Positions 26,521 through 37,874 are shown, numbered from the stretch's first letter. The stretch is DNA of 64,000 nucleotides from Mycolicibacterium sp. P9-22 (GCF_008329585.1 NZ_NPKP01000006.1:1-64000); one strand, 5' to 3'. Notes: generated from the sequence alone by a model not told the origin. A program made the numbers and translations.

Positions 26521-27393
26521 ATGACCACCACCGAACACCAGCTCACCTGGATCATCACCGGCGCCACCCGCGGTTTCGGCCGCTCGATCGCCGAGGACGC
26601 GTTGCGGCGCGGCGACAGTGTCCTGGCCGCTGTGCGCTCGCCCGACGCACTTGCCGATCTGGCCAGTAGCTATCCGCGCCGGCTCGCCACCGTCGCGTTC
26701 GACGCCCGCGATGTCGGCGGCGTACCCGCTGTCGTGGCGGCCGCGACGGAGCGGTTCGGCCGCATCGATGTGCTGGTGAACAACGCCGGTCGCGGCTACG
26801 TCGGTGCCGCCGAAGAGATCCCGGACGCCGAACTCCGCGAATCCCTGGAACTGCACTTCCTCGTCCCGGCGGCACTGACGCGTGCGGTGTTGCCCGTCAT
26901 GCGGAGTCAACGCAACGGCACGATCATCCAGATGAGCAGTCAGGGTGGCCGGATGGCGTTCCCCGGTGTCGGCGCCTACTGCGCCGGCAAGTTCGCATTG
27001 GAGGGCTGGACCGAAGCGCTCGCCGGAGAGGTCGCGCCGTTCGGTGTGCGGGTCATGCTGGTGGAACCGTCACGATTCCGTACCGGCTTCAACGCCCCCG
27101 ATGTCCTGACAGTCGCGGAGATCGACGAGGCGTACCGCGACATCCTTGCCGCGGTCCGCTCCGATATGCGCGTGTCGGACGGCGCTCAGGAAGGTGACCC
27201 GGACAAGGCCGCCGCGGTGATCGGCGATCTCGTGCGCTCAGGTGAGCTGCCGCTGAGGTTGCCGCTGGGCGGCGAAGCGGTACGACGTATCGGTGCCGCC
27301 TACCGCAGCAATCTCGCGAGTCTCGACGAGTACGCCGAACTCGCCGCCGGCACCGACTATGCCGACGCGGTCGCCTCGGTGCGGCCGATCTGA
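26521..27393 (+). CDS. SDR-family oxidoreductase
   Basis: 290 residues. TGATRGFGRSIAEDA binds the dinucleotide, VNNAGRGYVG is the NNAG motif, and YCAGKFALEGW is the catalytic YxxxK with the Ser at MSSQGGR. Extended C-terminus typical of the subgroup paired with MerR regulators. ATG 26521 chosen over GTG 26512. The MerR gene follows after 12 bases. Confidence 0.9.
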   Translation: MTTTEHQLTWIITGATRGFGRSIAEDALRRGDSVLAAVRSPDALADLASSYPRRLATVAFDARDVGGVPAVVAAATERFGRIDVLVNNAGRGYVGAAEEIPDAELRESLELHFLVPAALTRAVLPVMRSQRNGTIIQMSSQGGRMAFPGVGAYCAGKFALEGWTEALAGEVAPFGVRVMLVEPSRFRTGFNAPDVLTVAEIDEAYRDILAAVRSDMRVSDGAQEGDPDKAAAVIGDLVRSGELPLRLPLGGEAVRRIGAAYRSNLASLDEYAELAAGTDYADAVASVRPI

Positions 27394-27405
27394 CAGGCTC
27401 GGGTG

Positions 27406-27882
27406 ATGGCGATCGATGAACTCATGACACGCGCGCTGGCCGCCCTGCCGGAGATCGACGGACCCATGTCCGTCGAGGTGATCCATCGGCTGGCCGACAC
27501 CGGCGACCTCACCGGGCCGCCGATGACGATCGCCGACGTCGCGAACCTGCTCGACGTGTCCCCGCACACCCTGCGCTACTACGAGCGACTCGGGCTGCTG
27601 GAGGTCGACCGCGACGCACTCGGGCACCGCAGCTACGACGCGAAAGTTGTACGGCGCCTGGTATTCCTGACCCGTATGCGGCTGTCCGGCATGTCGATGC
27701 GGGATCTGCAGCACTACGTCGATCTGGTGGACGCCGGAGCGGAGACGGTGCCCGAACGCCTCGACATGCTTGTCGAGCACCGTGACACGATTCGCCGGCA
27801 GATCCGCGAGCTCACGCTGTCGCTGGCCGCCACCGAGTACAAGATCGCCACCTACGGTGGCCACACCGGCGACACCGATTAG
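27406..27882 (+). CDS. MerR-family transcriptional regulator
   Basis: 158 residues. The winged HTH begins about residue 40 (MTIADVANLLDVSPHTLRYYERLGLLEVDR), followed by a dimerisation coiled coil (LDMLVEHRDTIRRQIRELTLSLAATEYKI). No Cys metal or redox site, so it senses an organic ligand or other stress. Likely activates the SDR gene upstream through a long-spacer promoter. Convergent with hspR, overlapping 4 bases. Confidence 0.92.
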   Translation: MAIDELMTRALAALPEIDGPMSVEVIHRLADTGDLTGPPMTIADVANLLDVSPHTLRYYERLGLLEVDRDALGHRSYDAKVVRRLVFLTRMRLSGMSMRDLQHYVDLVDAGAETVPERLDMLVEHRDTIRRQIRELTLSLAATEYKIATYGGHTGDTD

Positions 27883-28241
27883 GAGCGCTGGTCGCGCGGG
27901 CGCCACACCACCAGCGCGGTGCTTTTCGCACGCGGCTGGGCCCGTAGGTGCTCGACCTCGGCAGCCAGTTCGACCACCCGGTTCTGCAATGCCTCGACCT
28001 GGTTGGTCAGCTCGATGATCCGTTTGATCCCGGCGAGATTGACACCCTCGTCCTGGGACAGCCGCTGCACCTCGCGGAGCAGGTCGACGTCATGCTGTGA
28101 GTAACGCCGACCTCCTCCGGAGCTGCGCTGCGGACTGACCAGACCGAGCCGGTCGTAGGTGCGCAGGGTCTGCGCGTGCATACCGGCCAGCTCGGCGGCG
28201 ACCGAGATCAGGAATGTCCGGGCGTCGTCGTTCCGGCTCAC
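27879..28241 (-). CDS. hspR: heat-shock repressor HspR
   Basis: 120 residues. A MerR-like HTH (FLISVAAELAGMHAQTLRTYDRLGLVSPQRSSGGGRRYS) with a short coiled coil and a basic C-terminus. HspR binds HAIR operators with DnaK as co-repressor; such sites lie upstream of dnaK and clpB in this window. Last gene of the dnaK operon, coupled to dnaJ by a 4-base overlap. Confidence 0.97.
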   Translation of the reverse strand: MSRNDDARTFLISVAAELAGMHAQTLRTYDRLGLVSPQRSSGGGRRYSQHDVDLLREVQRLSQDEGVNLAGIKRIIELTNQVEALQNRVVELAAEVEHLRAQPRAKSTALVVWRPRDQRS

Positions 28242-29419
28242 GAGAGGTTCCCTGCCCAGCCGGCACGCGGGTCGAAACCGCTGGCCCGTTCGGCTTTCGC
28301 GTAGGCCTCGAGCGCCTCGGCGACCTCACCTTCCAGGTTCGGCGGCACCGCCACCTTCACCGTGACCAGCAGATCACCGTGACCACCCGAGCGCTTGGGC
28401 ACACCGCGGCCACGCACCCGCAGAATGCGGCCGTCCGATGTGCCCTTGGGCACCCGGACCCCGACCTTGCCCTCCAGCGTCGGCACCGAAAGCGTTGCGC
28501 CCAATGCCAACTCGTGGAAGCTCACCGGAACGGTGACGGTCAGGTCGTCGCCGTCGCGACCGAACACCTTGTCGGCGCGGACATGGACCGTGACGTACAG
28601 GTCCCCCGAGGGGGCGCCCCGCAGCCCGGCCTCGCCCTGGCCGGCCAGCCTGATCCGCTGACCGTCCTCGACGCCCGGCGGGATCCGCACATTGATGGTG
28701 CGGGTCCTGGTCGTGACACCGGTGCCGTGGCATTCATCGCACGGGTGCTCGATGATCGAGCCGCTGCCCCGGCATTCGGTGCACGGCTCGGAGAATCCGA
28801 ACGCGCCCTGGTTCCGGTTGATGACACCCGCGCCGTTACAGCTCGGGCACACCTTCGGGCTGGTACCCGGCCGTGCGCCACTGCCGTGGCAGTTGGTGCA
28901 CGGGGCCGGGCTGGTCAGCCGCAGCGGCATCGCCACGCCCTTGGTGGCCTCCAGGAACGACAGTTCCGTTTCGGTCTCCAGGTCGTTGCCACGCCGCGGA
29001 CGGCTGGGACGCGGCTGCTGAGCGCCGCGGCCGAACAGGCCACCGAACAGGTCACCGATATTGGCACCGCCGGCCTGGCCCGCCTGATCGAACAGATCGC
29101 CGAGGTTGAATTCGGCTCCCTCGCTGGAGAAGCCGCCGAAGTTGCCGGCCGCCGCGGGCCCGCGACGGCCGAAGCCCCCGTTGGCGAACAGGCGCCGCGT
29201 CTCGTCGTACTCCTTGCGCTTGGCGTCGTCGGTGAGCACCTCCTTGGCTTCGGAGGCGGACTTGTACCGCTCCTCTGCTGCGGAGTTGCCGGGATTGCGG
29301 TCCGGGTGATTCTCGGCGAGGATCTTGCGCGCGGCGCGTTTGATCTCGTCCTTGCCGGCGTCGGAGGTGACGCCCAACTCCTTGTAGAAGTCCTTCTCGA
29401 CCCACTCACGCTGAGCCAT
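28238..29419 (-). CDS. dnaJ: co-chaperone DnaJ (DnaJ1 type)
   Basis: 393 residues. J domain with the HPD motif (ENHPDRNPGN), a Gly/Phe-rich region (~75-140), four CxxCxGxG zinc repeats (CTNCHGSG, CPSCNGAG, CTECRGSG, CDECHGTG) and the C-terminal substrate domains. Stimulates DnaK ATPase and delivers clients. It sits 20 bases from grpE and overlaps hspR. Confidence 0.98.
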   Translation of the reverse strand: MAQREWVEKDFYKELGVTSDAGKDEIKRAARKILAENHPDRNPGNSAAEERYKSASEAKEVLTDDAKRKEYDETRRLFANGGFGRRGPAAAGNFGGFSSEGAEFNLGDLFDQAGQAGGANIGDLFGGLFGRGAQQPRPSRPRRGNDLETETELSFLEATKGVAMPLRLTSPAPCTNCHGSGARPGTSPKVCPSCNGAGVINRNQGAFGFSEPCTECRGSGSIIEHPCDECHGTGVTTRTRTINVRIPPGVEDGQRIRLAGQGEAGLRGAPSGDLYVTVHVRADKVFGRDGDDLTVTVPVSFHELALGATLSVPTLEGKVGVRVPKGTSDGRILRVRGRGVPKRSGGHGDLLVTVKVAVPPNLEGEVAEALEAYAKAERASGFDPRAGWAGNLS

Positions 29420-29439
29420 GCGTCACCTCCTCACCGGTG

Positions 29440-30044
29440 TCAGTCTTCTGATTCTGCGGGTTGATCACTGTTCTCGTCGGCATTCTCGACCGTGTCGACC
29501 ACGCCAACCATGGCGTGGCGGACCACCACATCGCCCACCTTGTAGCCGCGGCGCATCACCGTGCCCACCACCGGCGACGATCCGTCACCTTCGTGCTGGA
29601 CGGCCTCGTGCAGCGACGGGTCGAACTCCTCGCCCTCAGCGCCGAAGCTGGTCAGACCCAGCCCCTCAAGGGTGGTGACCAACTTCTCCGAAACCGCTTT
29701 GAGCGGTCCGGACTCCAGATCGCCGTGGCTGCGGGCGCGATCGAGATCGTCGAGCACGCCGAGCAGCTGGGTGATGACGGCCGCCTTGGCCCGCTCGCCG
29801 GTGACCTGCTGATCGCGCAGGGCCCGCTTGCGGTAGTTGGCGAAGTCGGCCTGTACCCGTTGCAGATCGGCGGTGAGCTCGGCGACCTTGTCGCCGTCCT
29901 CGGACGGGGCGGGGTCCGCGCCCGGCGCCGATTCCGCCCCACTGGGGGACGGCTCGGTGCTCGGGTCACGAATCTCGCCGGTCTCCGGATCGATGCGCCG
30001 TTTGTCGGTGATCGTCACCGGCTCTTCGTGCGAATCGCCCTGGC

Positions 30045-30048
<4 letters not shown>
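29440..30048 (-). CDS. grpE: nucleotide exchange factor GrpE
   Basis: 202 residues. A charged disordered N-terminus (~60 residues), a long coiled coil (VAELTADLQRVQADFANYRKRA) and the beta-wing with the signature FDPSLHEAVQHEGDGSSPVVGTV. Releases ADP from DnaK. Start overlaps the dnaK stop by 4 bases. Confidence 0.97.
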
Positions 30049-31904
<1,856 letters not shown>

Positions 31905-31951
31905 AGTGGGTGCCTCCTGATTAGCTTTTGCCTTTAATAGGCCTCAGTGGA

Positions 31952-32027
31952 TCTGAGTGAACCTCGCTCAAGCCTGCACCTGGAGGCGTTCACCTGTCAA
32001 GCCAGAGTTGAGTCTGTGTCACTCAAG
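31952..32027 (-). promoter_or_regulatory. dnaK regulatory region: two HspR operators (HAIR) and a TTGACA box
   Basis: HAIR 1 is TTGAGT-N7-ACTCAA at 32008-32026, an exact core match; HAIR 2 is CTGAGT-N7-GCTCAA at 31953-31971. On the minus strand TTGACA (31995-32000) lies between them as a possible -35 box. The transposon border is 55 bases upstream of HAIR 1, so the operators are intact but everything further upstream has been replaced. Confidence 0.85.
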
Positions 32028-32077
32028 TTGTCGAAAGGGTCAACGGAGGTCTGCGCGGATTTGTTCCCGCGGCCGCA

Positions 32078-32082
32078 GCTCA
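32078..32082. repeat. 5-bp target-site duplication, left copy (GCTCA)
   Basis: GCTCA directly precedes the terminal TGTAGG of the transposon; the identical GCTCA directly follows the terminal CCTACA at 55,162. Five bases is the usual duplication of Tn7-like elements. Confidence 0.9.
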
Positions 32083-32175
32083 TGTAGGAATCCCCATAAG
32101 TTGTCGGATTGTCATTTGTCTGTCGGATGCGTGTCGGAAAGTCATCAACGTGTCGGCGTCAGGCACAGTCAGGTT
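32083..32175. repeat. left transposon end with TnsB-type binding boxes
   Basis: Terminal TGTAGG, then TGTCGGATTGTCA (32102), TGTCGGATG (32121), TGTCGGAAAGTCA (32132) and TGTCGGCGTCA (32151). Boxes 1 and 3, and boxes 2 and 4, are each 30 bases apart, about three helical turns, as expected for cooperative TnsB binding. tnsA begins right after, so its promoter must lie within or beyond the boxes and may be autoregulated. Confidence 0.85.
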
Positions 32176-32922
32176 GTGACATCCGGCAAGGGTGCAGCAA
32201 CCGAAGTCAGCTACATCGCCGACGACGGTGAGCCGGTCACGGTGGACTTCGGCCGCGTCGATGCCGACCGGGTGGTGCGCGGTCGGCCAGTTCGCATTCC
32301 GGTGTCGCGGGCGGGACAACGCAACTACTCGGGCCTGTACTGGTCTTCGACGACTCGGGCGCATCTGGTCTACGAGAGCCTGCTGGAACGCGACCGGCTT
32401 CTGCTTGCCGATTTCTGCCCGGCCGTCGCGTGGATGGCCGCCCAGCCCTTCTGGATGCGCGGGTACGACGGGTCAACGTTCCGCCGTCACGTTCCCGACC
32501 TCTTGCTGCAGCATCGGAACGGCGCCTTCACCGTGGTCGACGTGAAGCCCGAACGAATGATGAAGAAGCCCAAGGTGATCGACGTCCTGAAGTGGACCGA
32601 CCGCGTGTGCCGGGAGCGTGGTTGGCAGTACGAGGTGTGGTCGGGCACCGACCCCACGGAGCTGAGCAACGTGCGCTTTCTGAGCCTGGCGAAGCGATCC
32701 CGATTCGTCGACCGTGCCGCATCCGAGCGTGTGTCCGCGGTCACGGCGGACGGCATGACCATCGATCAGATCCTTATGACGTCGCAGGACGGAGGCGTCG
32801 TCACTCGTTCGGCGGCGATGACTGCGTTGTTGGAGCAGCTTTGGCTGTCGCGATGGGCGACGGACTTGCGCATCCCGTTGTCTGGAACGTCGGCGATCAC
32901 GGTCGGCGTTGCAGCCGCATGA
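32176..32922 (+). CDS. tnsA: TnsA-like transposon endonuclease
   Basis: 248 residues from GTG 32176. In Tn7, TnsA cuts the 5' ends of the element while TnsB cuts the 3' ends, giving cut-and-paste transposition. A PD-(D/E)xK nuclease core is visible: E67, P107-D108 (HVPDLLL) and D122-V-K124 (VVDVKPE). The C-terminal ~90 residues would be the TnsC/TnsB contact domain. The stop overlaps the tnsB ATG (ATGA). Confidence 0.93.
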   Translation: MTSGKGAATEVSYIADDGEPVTVDFGRVDADRVVRGRPVRIPVSRAGQRNYSGLYWSSTTRAHLVYESLLERDRLLLADFCPAVAWMAAQPFWMRGYDGSTFRRHVPDLLLQHRNGAFTVVDVKPERMMKKPKVIDVLKWTDRVCRERGWQYEVWSGTDPTELSNVRFLSLAKRSRFVDRAASERVSAVTADGMTIDQILMTSQDGGVVTRSAAMTALLEQLWLSRWATDLRIPLSGTSAITVGVAAA

Positions 32923-34982
32923 GTTCAGGACGGTTCGATCTGGCGGTCGGAGCCGATCTGTGGTTCGAGGGTGCGCTGTGGCGTGTCCATCGCATCGATA
33001 GCCGCGGGGTTGAGCTCATCTCAGATCGAAGCGCGACGCGAGTTCCCTTCGACCGCCTCCTTGCCGAAGGACGACCGATGAACGAGGCGGAGCCTCGGGA
33101 CGCCGACGAGGAGCTCGTGCCGGTCATCCTCGGGTCGCTGACCAGTAAGCAACGTGATGCGCTGGAGGTACGGGCCGGCCACATCCGTGATGTCATCGCT
33201 GTCATCTCCGGCGGAGGGAAGTCTGCTGGCGAAGCGTACCGGGAGAAGGCCGCGGAACTCGGGGTTTCCGATCGCACCGTCGAACGCTGGGTCGCCGGCT
33301 ATCGGACGTCGGGTCTGGCTGGCATTGCCGATAGCCGACTGCTGCAGAAGCGCCGCTCCACCGTCGACCCCCGATGGGACGCGATGTGCGTCCGCGTCCT
33401 CGACGAACTGGTCCCGGCCTCGACACCGACGAGGAACGTTGTGATCAACACCGTCAATCGCAGGGTGGACGCGGAGCACGGACCGGGCGAGGTGTGCATC
33501 CCGTCGCCGTCGACGGCACGGCGGCGCTTGGACGCATTGTCGAAGGGTCGGTCGGCATTTGGCAGCGCCAAGAACCGCCGATCCGTTGCCAACCTCCCCT
33601 CGGGGGTTTACGGCCGTCTGCGTGCGACCCGCCCCGGCGAGTTCGCGATGCTGGACACGACTCCGCTGGACGTGTTCGCTATGGAGCCGGTAACGCTGCG
33701 GTGGGTGCCAGTGGAGTTGACCATCGCGATGGACGTCTTCACGCGCTGCGTCCTCGGTGCGCAGCTCACCCCGTTGTCGACCAAGGCGCGTGACGTGGCG
33801 AACGTGCTCTACCAGGCGGTCACACCCTCCCGCCCTCCGACGACCGACGACGCGACGGCGTGGCCTTTTCACGGTGTTCCCCGAAACGTGGTCATGGAGT
33901 CCGAGTCGTCGGCGGGGGACGCACTTGACGGCGACGACACCGTCATGGGCTGTCTACCGGAGACCATCGTGGTGGATCACGGCAAGCAGTACCTGTCGGA
34001 ACACGTGATCGGCGCGTGTGCTCGATTGGGAATTTCGGTGCAGCCGGCGATCGCCCGAAAGCCCACCGACAAGCCGATGGTCGAACGATTCTTCCGCACG
34101 TTGCGGGAGTCTTTGCTGCAACACCTCCCTGCCTACAAGGGCCCCGACGTGTACTCCCGCGGCGCGGACGTTGAGGGCAAGTCGTTCTACTACGTCGCCG
34201 AACTCGAACAGATCATCCGCGAGTGGATCGGCTCGGTCTATCACCACACCAAGCACGACGGCCTGTGCATCCCAAGCCTGCCCCGAGAACGCTTCTCGCC
34301 GGTCGAGATGTACGAGATCGGACTAGCACGCAGCGGATCGTTGACCCTGCCGGCGCGAGCCGAGCTCGTCTATGAATTCCTCGACGTCGAGTGGAGGACC
34401 ATCCAGAACTATGGTGTCGAGGCCAACGGGCAGCGCTACGACGGCGAAGCACTCAACGGATTTCGGCGTCAGAAATCGCCGTACCAAGGCGCACACGCCG
34501 GGTTGTGGCCGATCTCGATCGACTCCGACGACGTCCGCTACGCGTACTTCCGTAACCCCGACACCGATGAGTGGTCGCGCCTGGAGTGGGAGCACGCTCA
34601 CGCTCTGACGTCGCCGTTCAGTCAGGAAGCTGCCGACTACGCCAAGCGCGTTAGTGTCCGCACCAATCGGCACGTGAATCCGTCGAGCGCGGTGCACGAT
34701 CTGCTCGGTAGTTGGGGCCGCGACGAAGTTCTGAGTCGACGAGACAAAGCGCTCGCTCGACGCTTGTCCAGCCAGCGAGTGGTCGACCTGGCAGGCAAGG
34801 CAGCAGAGCCGCTCTCGCAAGAGGAGTGTCGCGAGGAGGCGTCGCTGCCGGCGGTCATCGACCTGGTCGCGCGGATGCCGAAAGCAACAGCTTTGGGCGA
34901 CGTCGTGGACGACCTCGATGTGTTCGATCGCTATTACGACGAGCATCCCGACGAGGATGCGTTCGAGGTCTTTCACGAATGA
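32919..34982 (+). CDS. tnsB: TnsB-like DDE transposase
   Basis: 687 residues. Makes the 3' cuts and joins the ends to target DNA. N-terminal HTH domains (VSDRTVERWVAGYRTSG near 118-134), then the retroviral-integrase core with D246 (LDTTPLD), D353 (VVDHGKQY) and E389 (MVERFFRTL), a DD(35)E spacing. A Mu-type C-terminal beta-barrel follows. ATG 32919 overlaps the tnsA stop; a longer frame upstream lies inside tnsA. Confidence 0.95.
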   Translation: MSSGRFDLAVGADLWFEGALWRVHRIDSRGVELISDRSATRVPFDRLLAEGRPMNEAEPRDADEELVPVILGSLTSKQRDALEVRAGHIRDVIAVISGGGKSAGEAYREKAAELGVSDRTVERWVAGYRTSGLAGIADSRLLQKRRSTVDPRWDAMCVRVLDELVPASTPTRNVVINTVNRRVDAEHGPGEVCIPSPSTARRRLDALSKGRSAFGSAKNRRSVANLPSGVYGRLRATRPGEFAMLDTTPLDVFAMEPVTLRWVPVELTIAMDVFTRCVLGAQLTPLSTKARDVANVLYQAVTPSRPPTTDDATAWPFHGVPRNVVMESESSAGDALDGDDTVMGCLPETIVVDHGKQYLSEHVIGACARLGISVQPAIARKPTDKPMVERFFRTLRESLLQHLPAYKGPDVYSRGADVEGKSFYYVAELEQIIREWIGSVYHHTKHDGLCIPSLPRERFSPVEMYEIGLARSGSLTLPARAELVYEFLDVEWRTIQNYGVEANGQRYDGEALNGFRRQKSPYQGAHAGLWPISIDSDDVRYAYFRNPDTDEWSRLEWEHAHALTSPFSQEAADYAKRVSVRTNRHVNPSSAVHDLLGSWGRDEVLSRRDKALARRLSSQRVVDLAGKAAEPLSQEECREEASLPAVIDLVARMPKATALGDVVDDLDVFDRYYDEHPDEDAFEVFHE

Positions 34983-36046
34983 CGAACCGGTGGGCCCGAT
35001 GGTTGGCGACGAACGGTAGCGCGCGGTATCAGCTGTCCCGAAAACAGGGCTGGGATGCCTTCGCCTGCGCAGGCCCGCGCGACGACTTCGAAGTGCTGAG
35101 TCGCCGCGACATGGACGCACTGCCCGACGATCATCGGGAGGACTACGACGAAGCGCGGATGGTGTGGAACGCCAACCTTCCGACGGTGAAGACCGCACAG
35201 CTCAAAACCGCTTACGGAATCATCGATCAGGTGATGGCGTCGAATCGGCGCGACGGCGACCGTTTGCGTGGCTCGGTCGTCATCGATGCCGAGCCTGGCC
35301 TCGGCAAGACGACCATCGCGACACGCTACGCGCGAGACTTTCACCAGAAGGTGTATCGACGCGAAGGACCGACCACACCCGACGGCCATCAGCGCCTGCC
35401 TGTCGCGTTCGTTCCGCTCAGTGCTGGGATCACCTTGAAGGGTCTCAATCAGCAGATTCTGCGGTTCTACGGTCATCCCGCCGTGGATCGGGCGTCCACA
35501 TCTCGGCTCGGTGCATTGGCAGTCGATTGCGTGACCACTTGTGAGACCAGATTGATCGTCATCGACGATCTCCACTTCATCGACTTTCGGCATCGCCACG
35601 GCGCGGAGGTGTCGAACCACCTCAAGGGCCTCGCGAATGAGATGGCAGTGACGTTCGTCTACGTCGGGGTCAAGTTGCGCGAGAAGCGGTTCTTCGACGA
35701 GGGTCTCATTGGCGAGCAAGCCGCGTACGCGCAAACCAGCCGACGCGCCACACGCTGTCCGGTCGCACCGTTCGCTATCAAGACCGACGCGGGATTCCGC
35801 AGTTGGGTCAGTTTGCTTCGCGTCATGGAAAGCCACCTCAAACTCGCCGACGCCACGCCCGGCATGCTGGTCGATCACGCCAAGGAGCTCCACCGCCGAA
35901 CCCAAGGAAGAATCGCCTCGCTGACCAACCTCCTCGATCGCGTCAGCTATCTGGCGATCACCACCGGCGTCGAAACCATCACCGATGATCTGATCTCGAA
36001 CACCACCATCGACAATGCGGCTCAGGTCAGCAGCCAAACCGCCTGA
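34979..36046 (+). CDS. tnsC: TnsC-like AAA+ regulator of transposition
   Basis: 355 residues. The ATPase that links target recognition by TniQ to TnsAB and confers target immunity. Walker A DAEPGLGKTT (~residues 101-110), Walker B LIVIDDLHFID (~190-200), and arginine-rich sensor regions near 250. ATG 34979 overlaps the tnsB stop as ATGA. The tniQ start lies 32 bases inside its 3' end. Confidence 0.94.
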   Translation: MTNRWARWLATNGSARYQLSRKQGWDAFACAGPRDDFEVLSRRDMDALPDDHREDYDEARMVWNANLPTVKTAQLKTAYGIIDQVMASNRRDGDRLRGSVVIDAEPGLGKTTIATRYARDFHQKVYRREGPTTPDGHQRLPVAFVPLSAGITLKGLNQQILRFYGHPAVDRASTSRLGALAVDCVTTCETRLIVIDDLHFIDFRHRHGAEVSNHLKGLANEMAVTFVYVGVKLREKRFFDEGLIGEQAAYAQTSRRATRCPVAPFAIKTDAGFRSWVSLLRVMESHLKLADATPGMLVDHAKELHRRTQGRIASLTNLLDRVSYLAITTGVETITDDLISNTTIDNAAQVSSQTA

Positions 36047-37787
36047 GCCCGCAGGCCCAGGTCGGTCGCTGCGGGCGATTCCCGGCGGCTACGACATCGA
36101 TCGCTGGCCCATCGCGTGCGCCATCCGTGCTGGCGAAACCATCGAGTCCTGGTTGGCCCGAGCCGCCGCCCGGTACGGCATCACGCCACGGGAGTTGCTC
36201 GCCGAAGCCGGCGTCGCCGACCGTATCGAGCGCCCGGGCCGGTTGGCCCGGCTGGTGCGCCAACACGCCGTCCAGCTCGCCTGCACGTTGGGCTGCCCGA
36301 AGGCCGACGTGCATTCAGCCGCCGCGGAAATGCTGCCCAACAGTGCTGTCGTGGACTATCTCTCCCGTTATCACGCGGTCACCCGGCCCACCCCTGCGGG
36401 CAGCGCCTTCTGCCCTGAATGCCTGTCGGAGCCCGACCCACACTGGAAGCGCGAATGGTCAAGCATTTTCGCCATCACCTGCGGCATTCATGGGTGCTTG
36501 CTAGTGCGCACCTGCCCGCGCTGCAGTGAACAACCCTGGTCGACATCGTCGTGGCTGTCGCAGGAACCCGACACTCCGATCTATCGGTGCCCCAACCGGC
36601 CGAGGCGCCCGAGTGGTCGCATGCGGCGAACTCGGCGCTGCAACTTCGATCTGCGCTCCATCGAACCCTTCGAGATGGACGCCGACGCCATCTGCGCCCA
36701 CCGACTGGCGTTTCAGCTGTGGCGGCAGTACGTGCAGGACCCGGGCAGCCGGTTACGCGTCACCGACATCGACGTCACGGCGACGATCGCCTTCGATGCC
36801 TTGTGCCAACTGGTAGACGAATCGGTCAGAATTTTCACCCTCTTTGAGGACGACTACGATCGCACGGCATTGGTGCGTGCGCTGCGCAACGCAGGCGAGG
36901 TCCTGTCCTCGGAATCAGCGTCGGCCGCCGCGGACAAGGCCGACGATCTTGAGCTCCTGAATCCCGCGGGACCCACCACACCCATCGGTCCCGACAACGT
37001 GCTGCTGCGCAGGAAACGTAATCCCTTGCTCGCTGCGGTACGCCTTGGCTCGGTCCGGGCCACGCTGAGCCCGGCTGCCCAACTCACGTTCGACTGCGGT
37101 AACCGCCATCCCCGCTACCCAATTCGCGAAAACGCTGACCGCACTTGGCAACGACTGCCCGAACACTGTCCCGCGCTCCCCGAACTCGACCCGGCGCGGA
37201 TCCCACAGGTGCTGTGGCCGGGCACCGTGTGGGCTGGCGCCGGAGACACCGCCACACTCGCCGCCGCAGCGCAAGCGATGGCACTGACCAAGATCGGCGA
37301 CACCCGCCCGTGGACGATCATCGCCCTCGACCTCGGCCTACCGAAGGGTATGGCCACACCGGTCACGCAGTACTGGCGCCAAGTCGTCCGCGACGGGCAC
37401 TGGCCCGAAGCGCTTGCCGCACTGACCAATCTGAAGGAACATCTCCGCCACCACCAACCCTCGATCGACTACCAGCAACGCCGCATCATCGCCGACGATC
37501 CACGACGGCTTGTACTGGCCTTGACGCGCGCGGGGGCAAGCAGTCGCGCCATGGGCCGGGCGGAGTTCGGGGACGTTGTTCGCCGTTACTGGGAGCGCTT
37601 CACAGGAGGCGACATCCGCTACGCGGCGTTCCCGTACGCGCTTCGGGCTGAGGAGCCAGCACACTGGCAGCAGAAGCGCTCGCGCATCGATGCCGATCAC
37701 GGCGAGATCTTCCGGACTGCGTTTGAATTGATGGCCACATCGGAGTCGCTGCGACCTGGCGGTCCTTTGACGTGGGAGCCCCCTTGA
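36015..37787 (+). CDS. tniQ: TniQ/TnsD-family target selector
   Basis: 590 residues, longer than the ~300-residue TniQ of CRISPR-associated elements and in the range of TnsD proteins that bind a fixed DNA site. N-terminal TniQ domain (GETIESWLARAAARYGITPRELL) with a zinc-finger segment: C133-x2-C136 (FCPEC), then CGIHGC and CPRC. The C-terminal half, with basic and helical stretches, should read the attachment site. ATG 36015, overlapping tnsC. The target is inferred to be next to dnaK. Confidence 0.9.
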   Translation: MRLRSAAKPPEPAGPGRSLRAIPGGYDIDRWPIACAIRAGETIESWLARAAARYGITPRELLAEAGVADRIERPGRLARLVRQHAVQLACTLGCPKADVHSAAAEMLPNSAVVDYLSRYHAVTRPTPAGSAFCPECLSEPDPHWKREWSSIFAITCGIHGCLLVRTCPRCSEQPWSTSSWLSQEPDTPIYRCPNRPRRPSGRMRRTRRCNFDLRSIEPFEMDADAICAHRLAFQLWRQYVQDPGSRLRVTDIDVTATIAFDALCQLVDESVRIFTLFEDDYDRTALVRALRNAGEVLSSESASAAADKADDLELLNPAGPTTPIGPDNVLLRRKRNPLLAAVRLGSVRATLSPAAQLTFDCGNRHPRYPIRENADRTWQRLPEHCPALPELDPARIPQVLWPGTVWAGAGDTATLAAAAQAMALTKIGDTRPWTIIALDLGLPKGMATPVTQYWRQVVRDGHWPEALAALTNLKEHLRHHQPSIDYQQRRIIADDPRRLVLALTRAGASSRAMGRAEFGDVVRRYWERFTGGDIRYAAFPYALRAEEPAHWQQKRSRIDADHGEIFRTAFELMATSESLRPGGPLTWEPP

Positions 37788-37874
37788 AGAACTTGCGCCA
37801 CAGGCACACAGGACGCCCGCGACACTTGTGCCAGCGGCCCTTCCATTTACCGTCGCGCCGGCCTGAAAGATCTG

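Noticed and set aside
32102..32120. TGTCGGATTGTCA as the transposon terminus
   Set aside because: No matching 5-bp duplication can be found for it, while TGTAGG 19 bases further out has both a matching right end and the GCTCA duplication.
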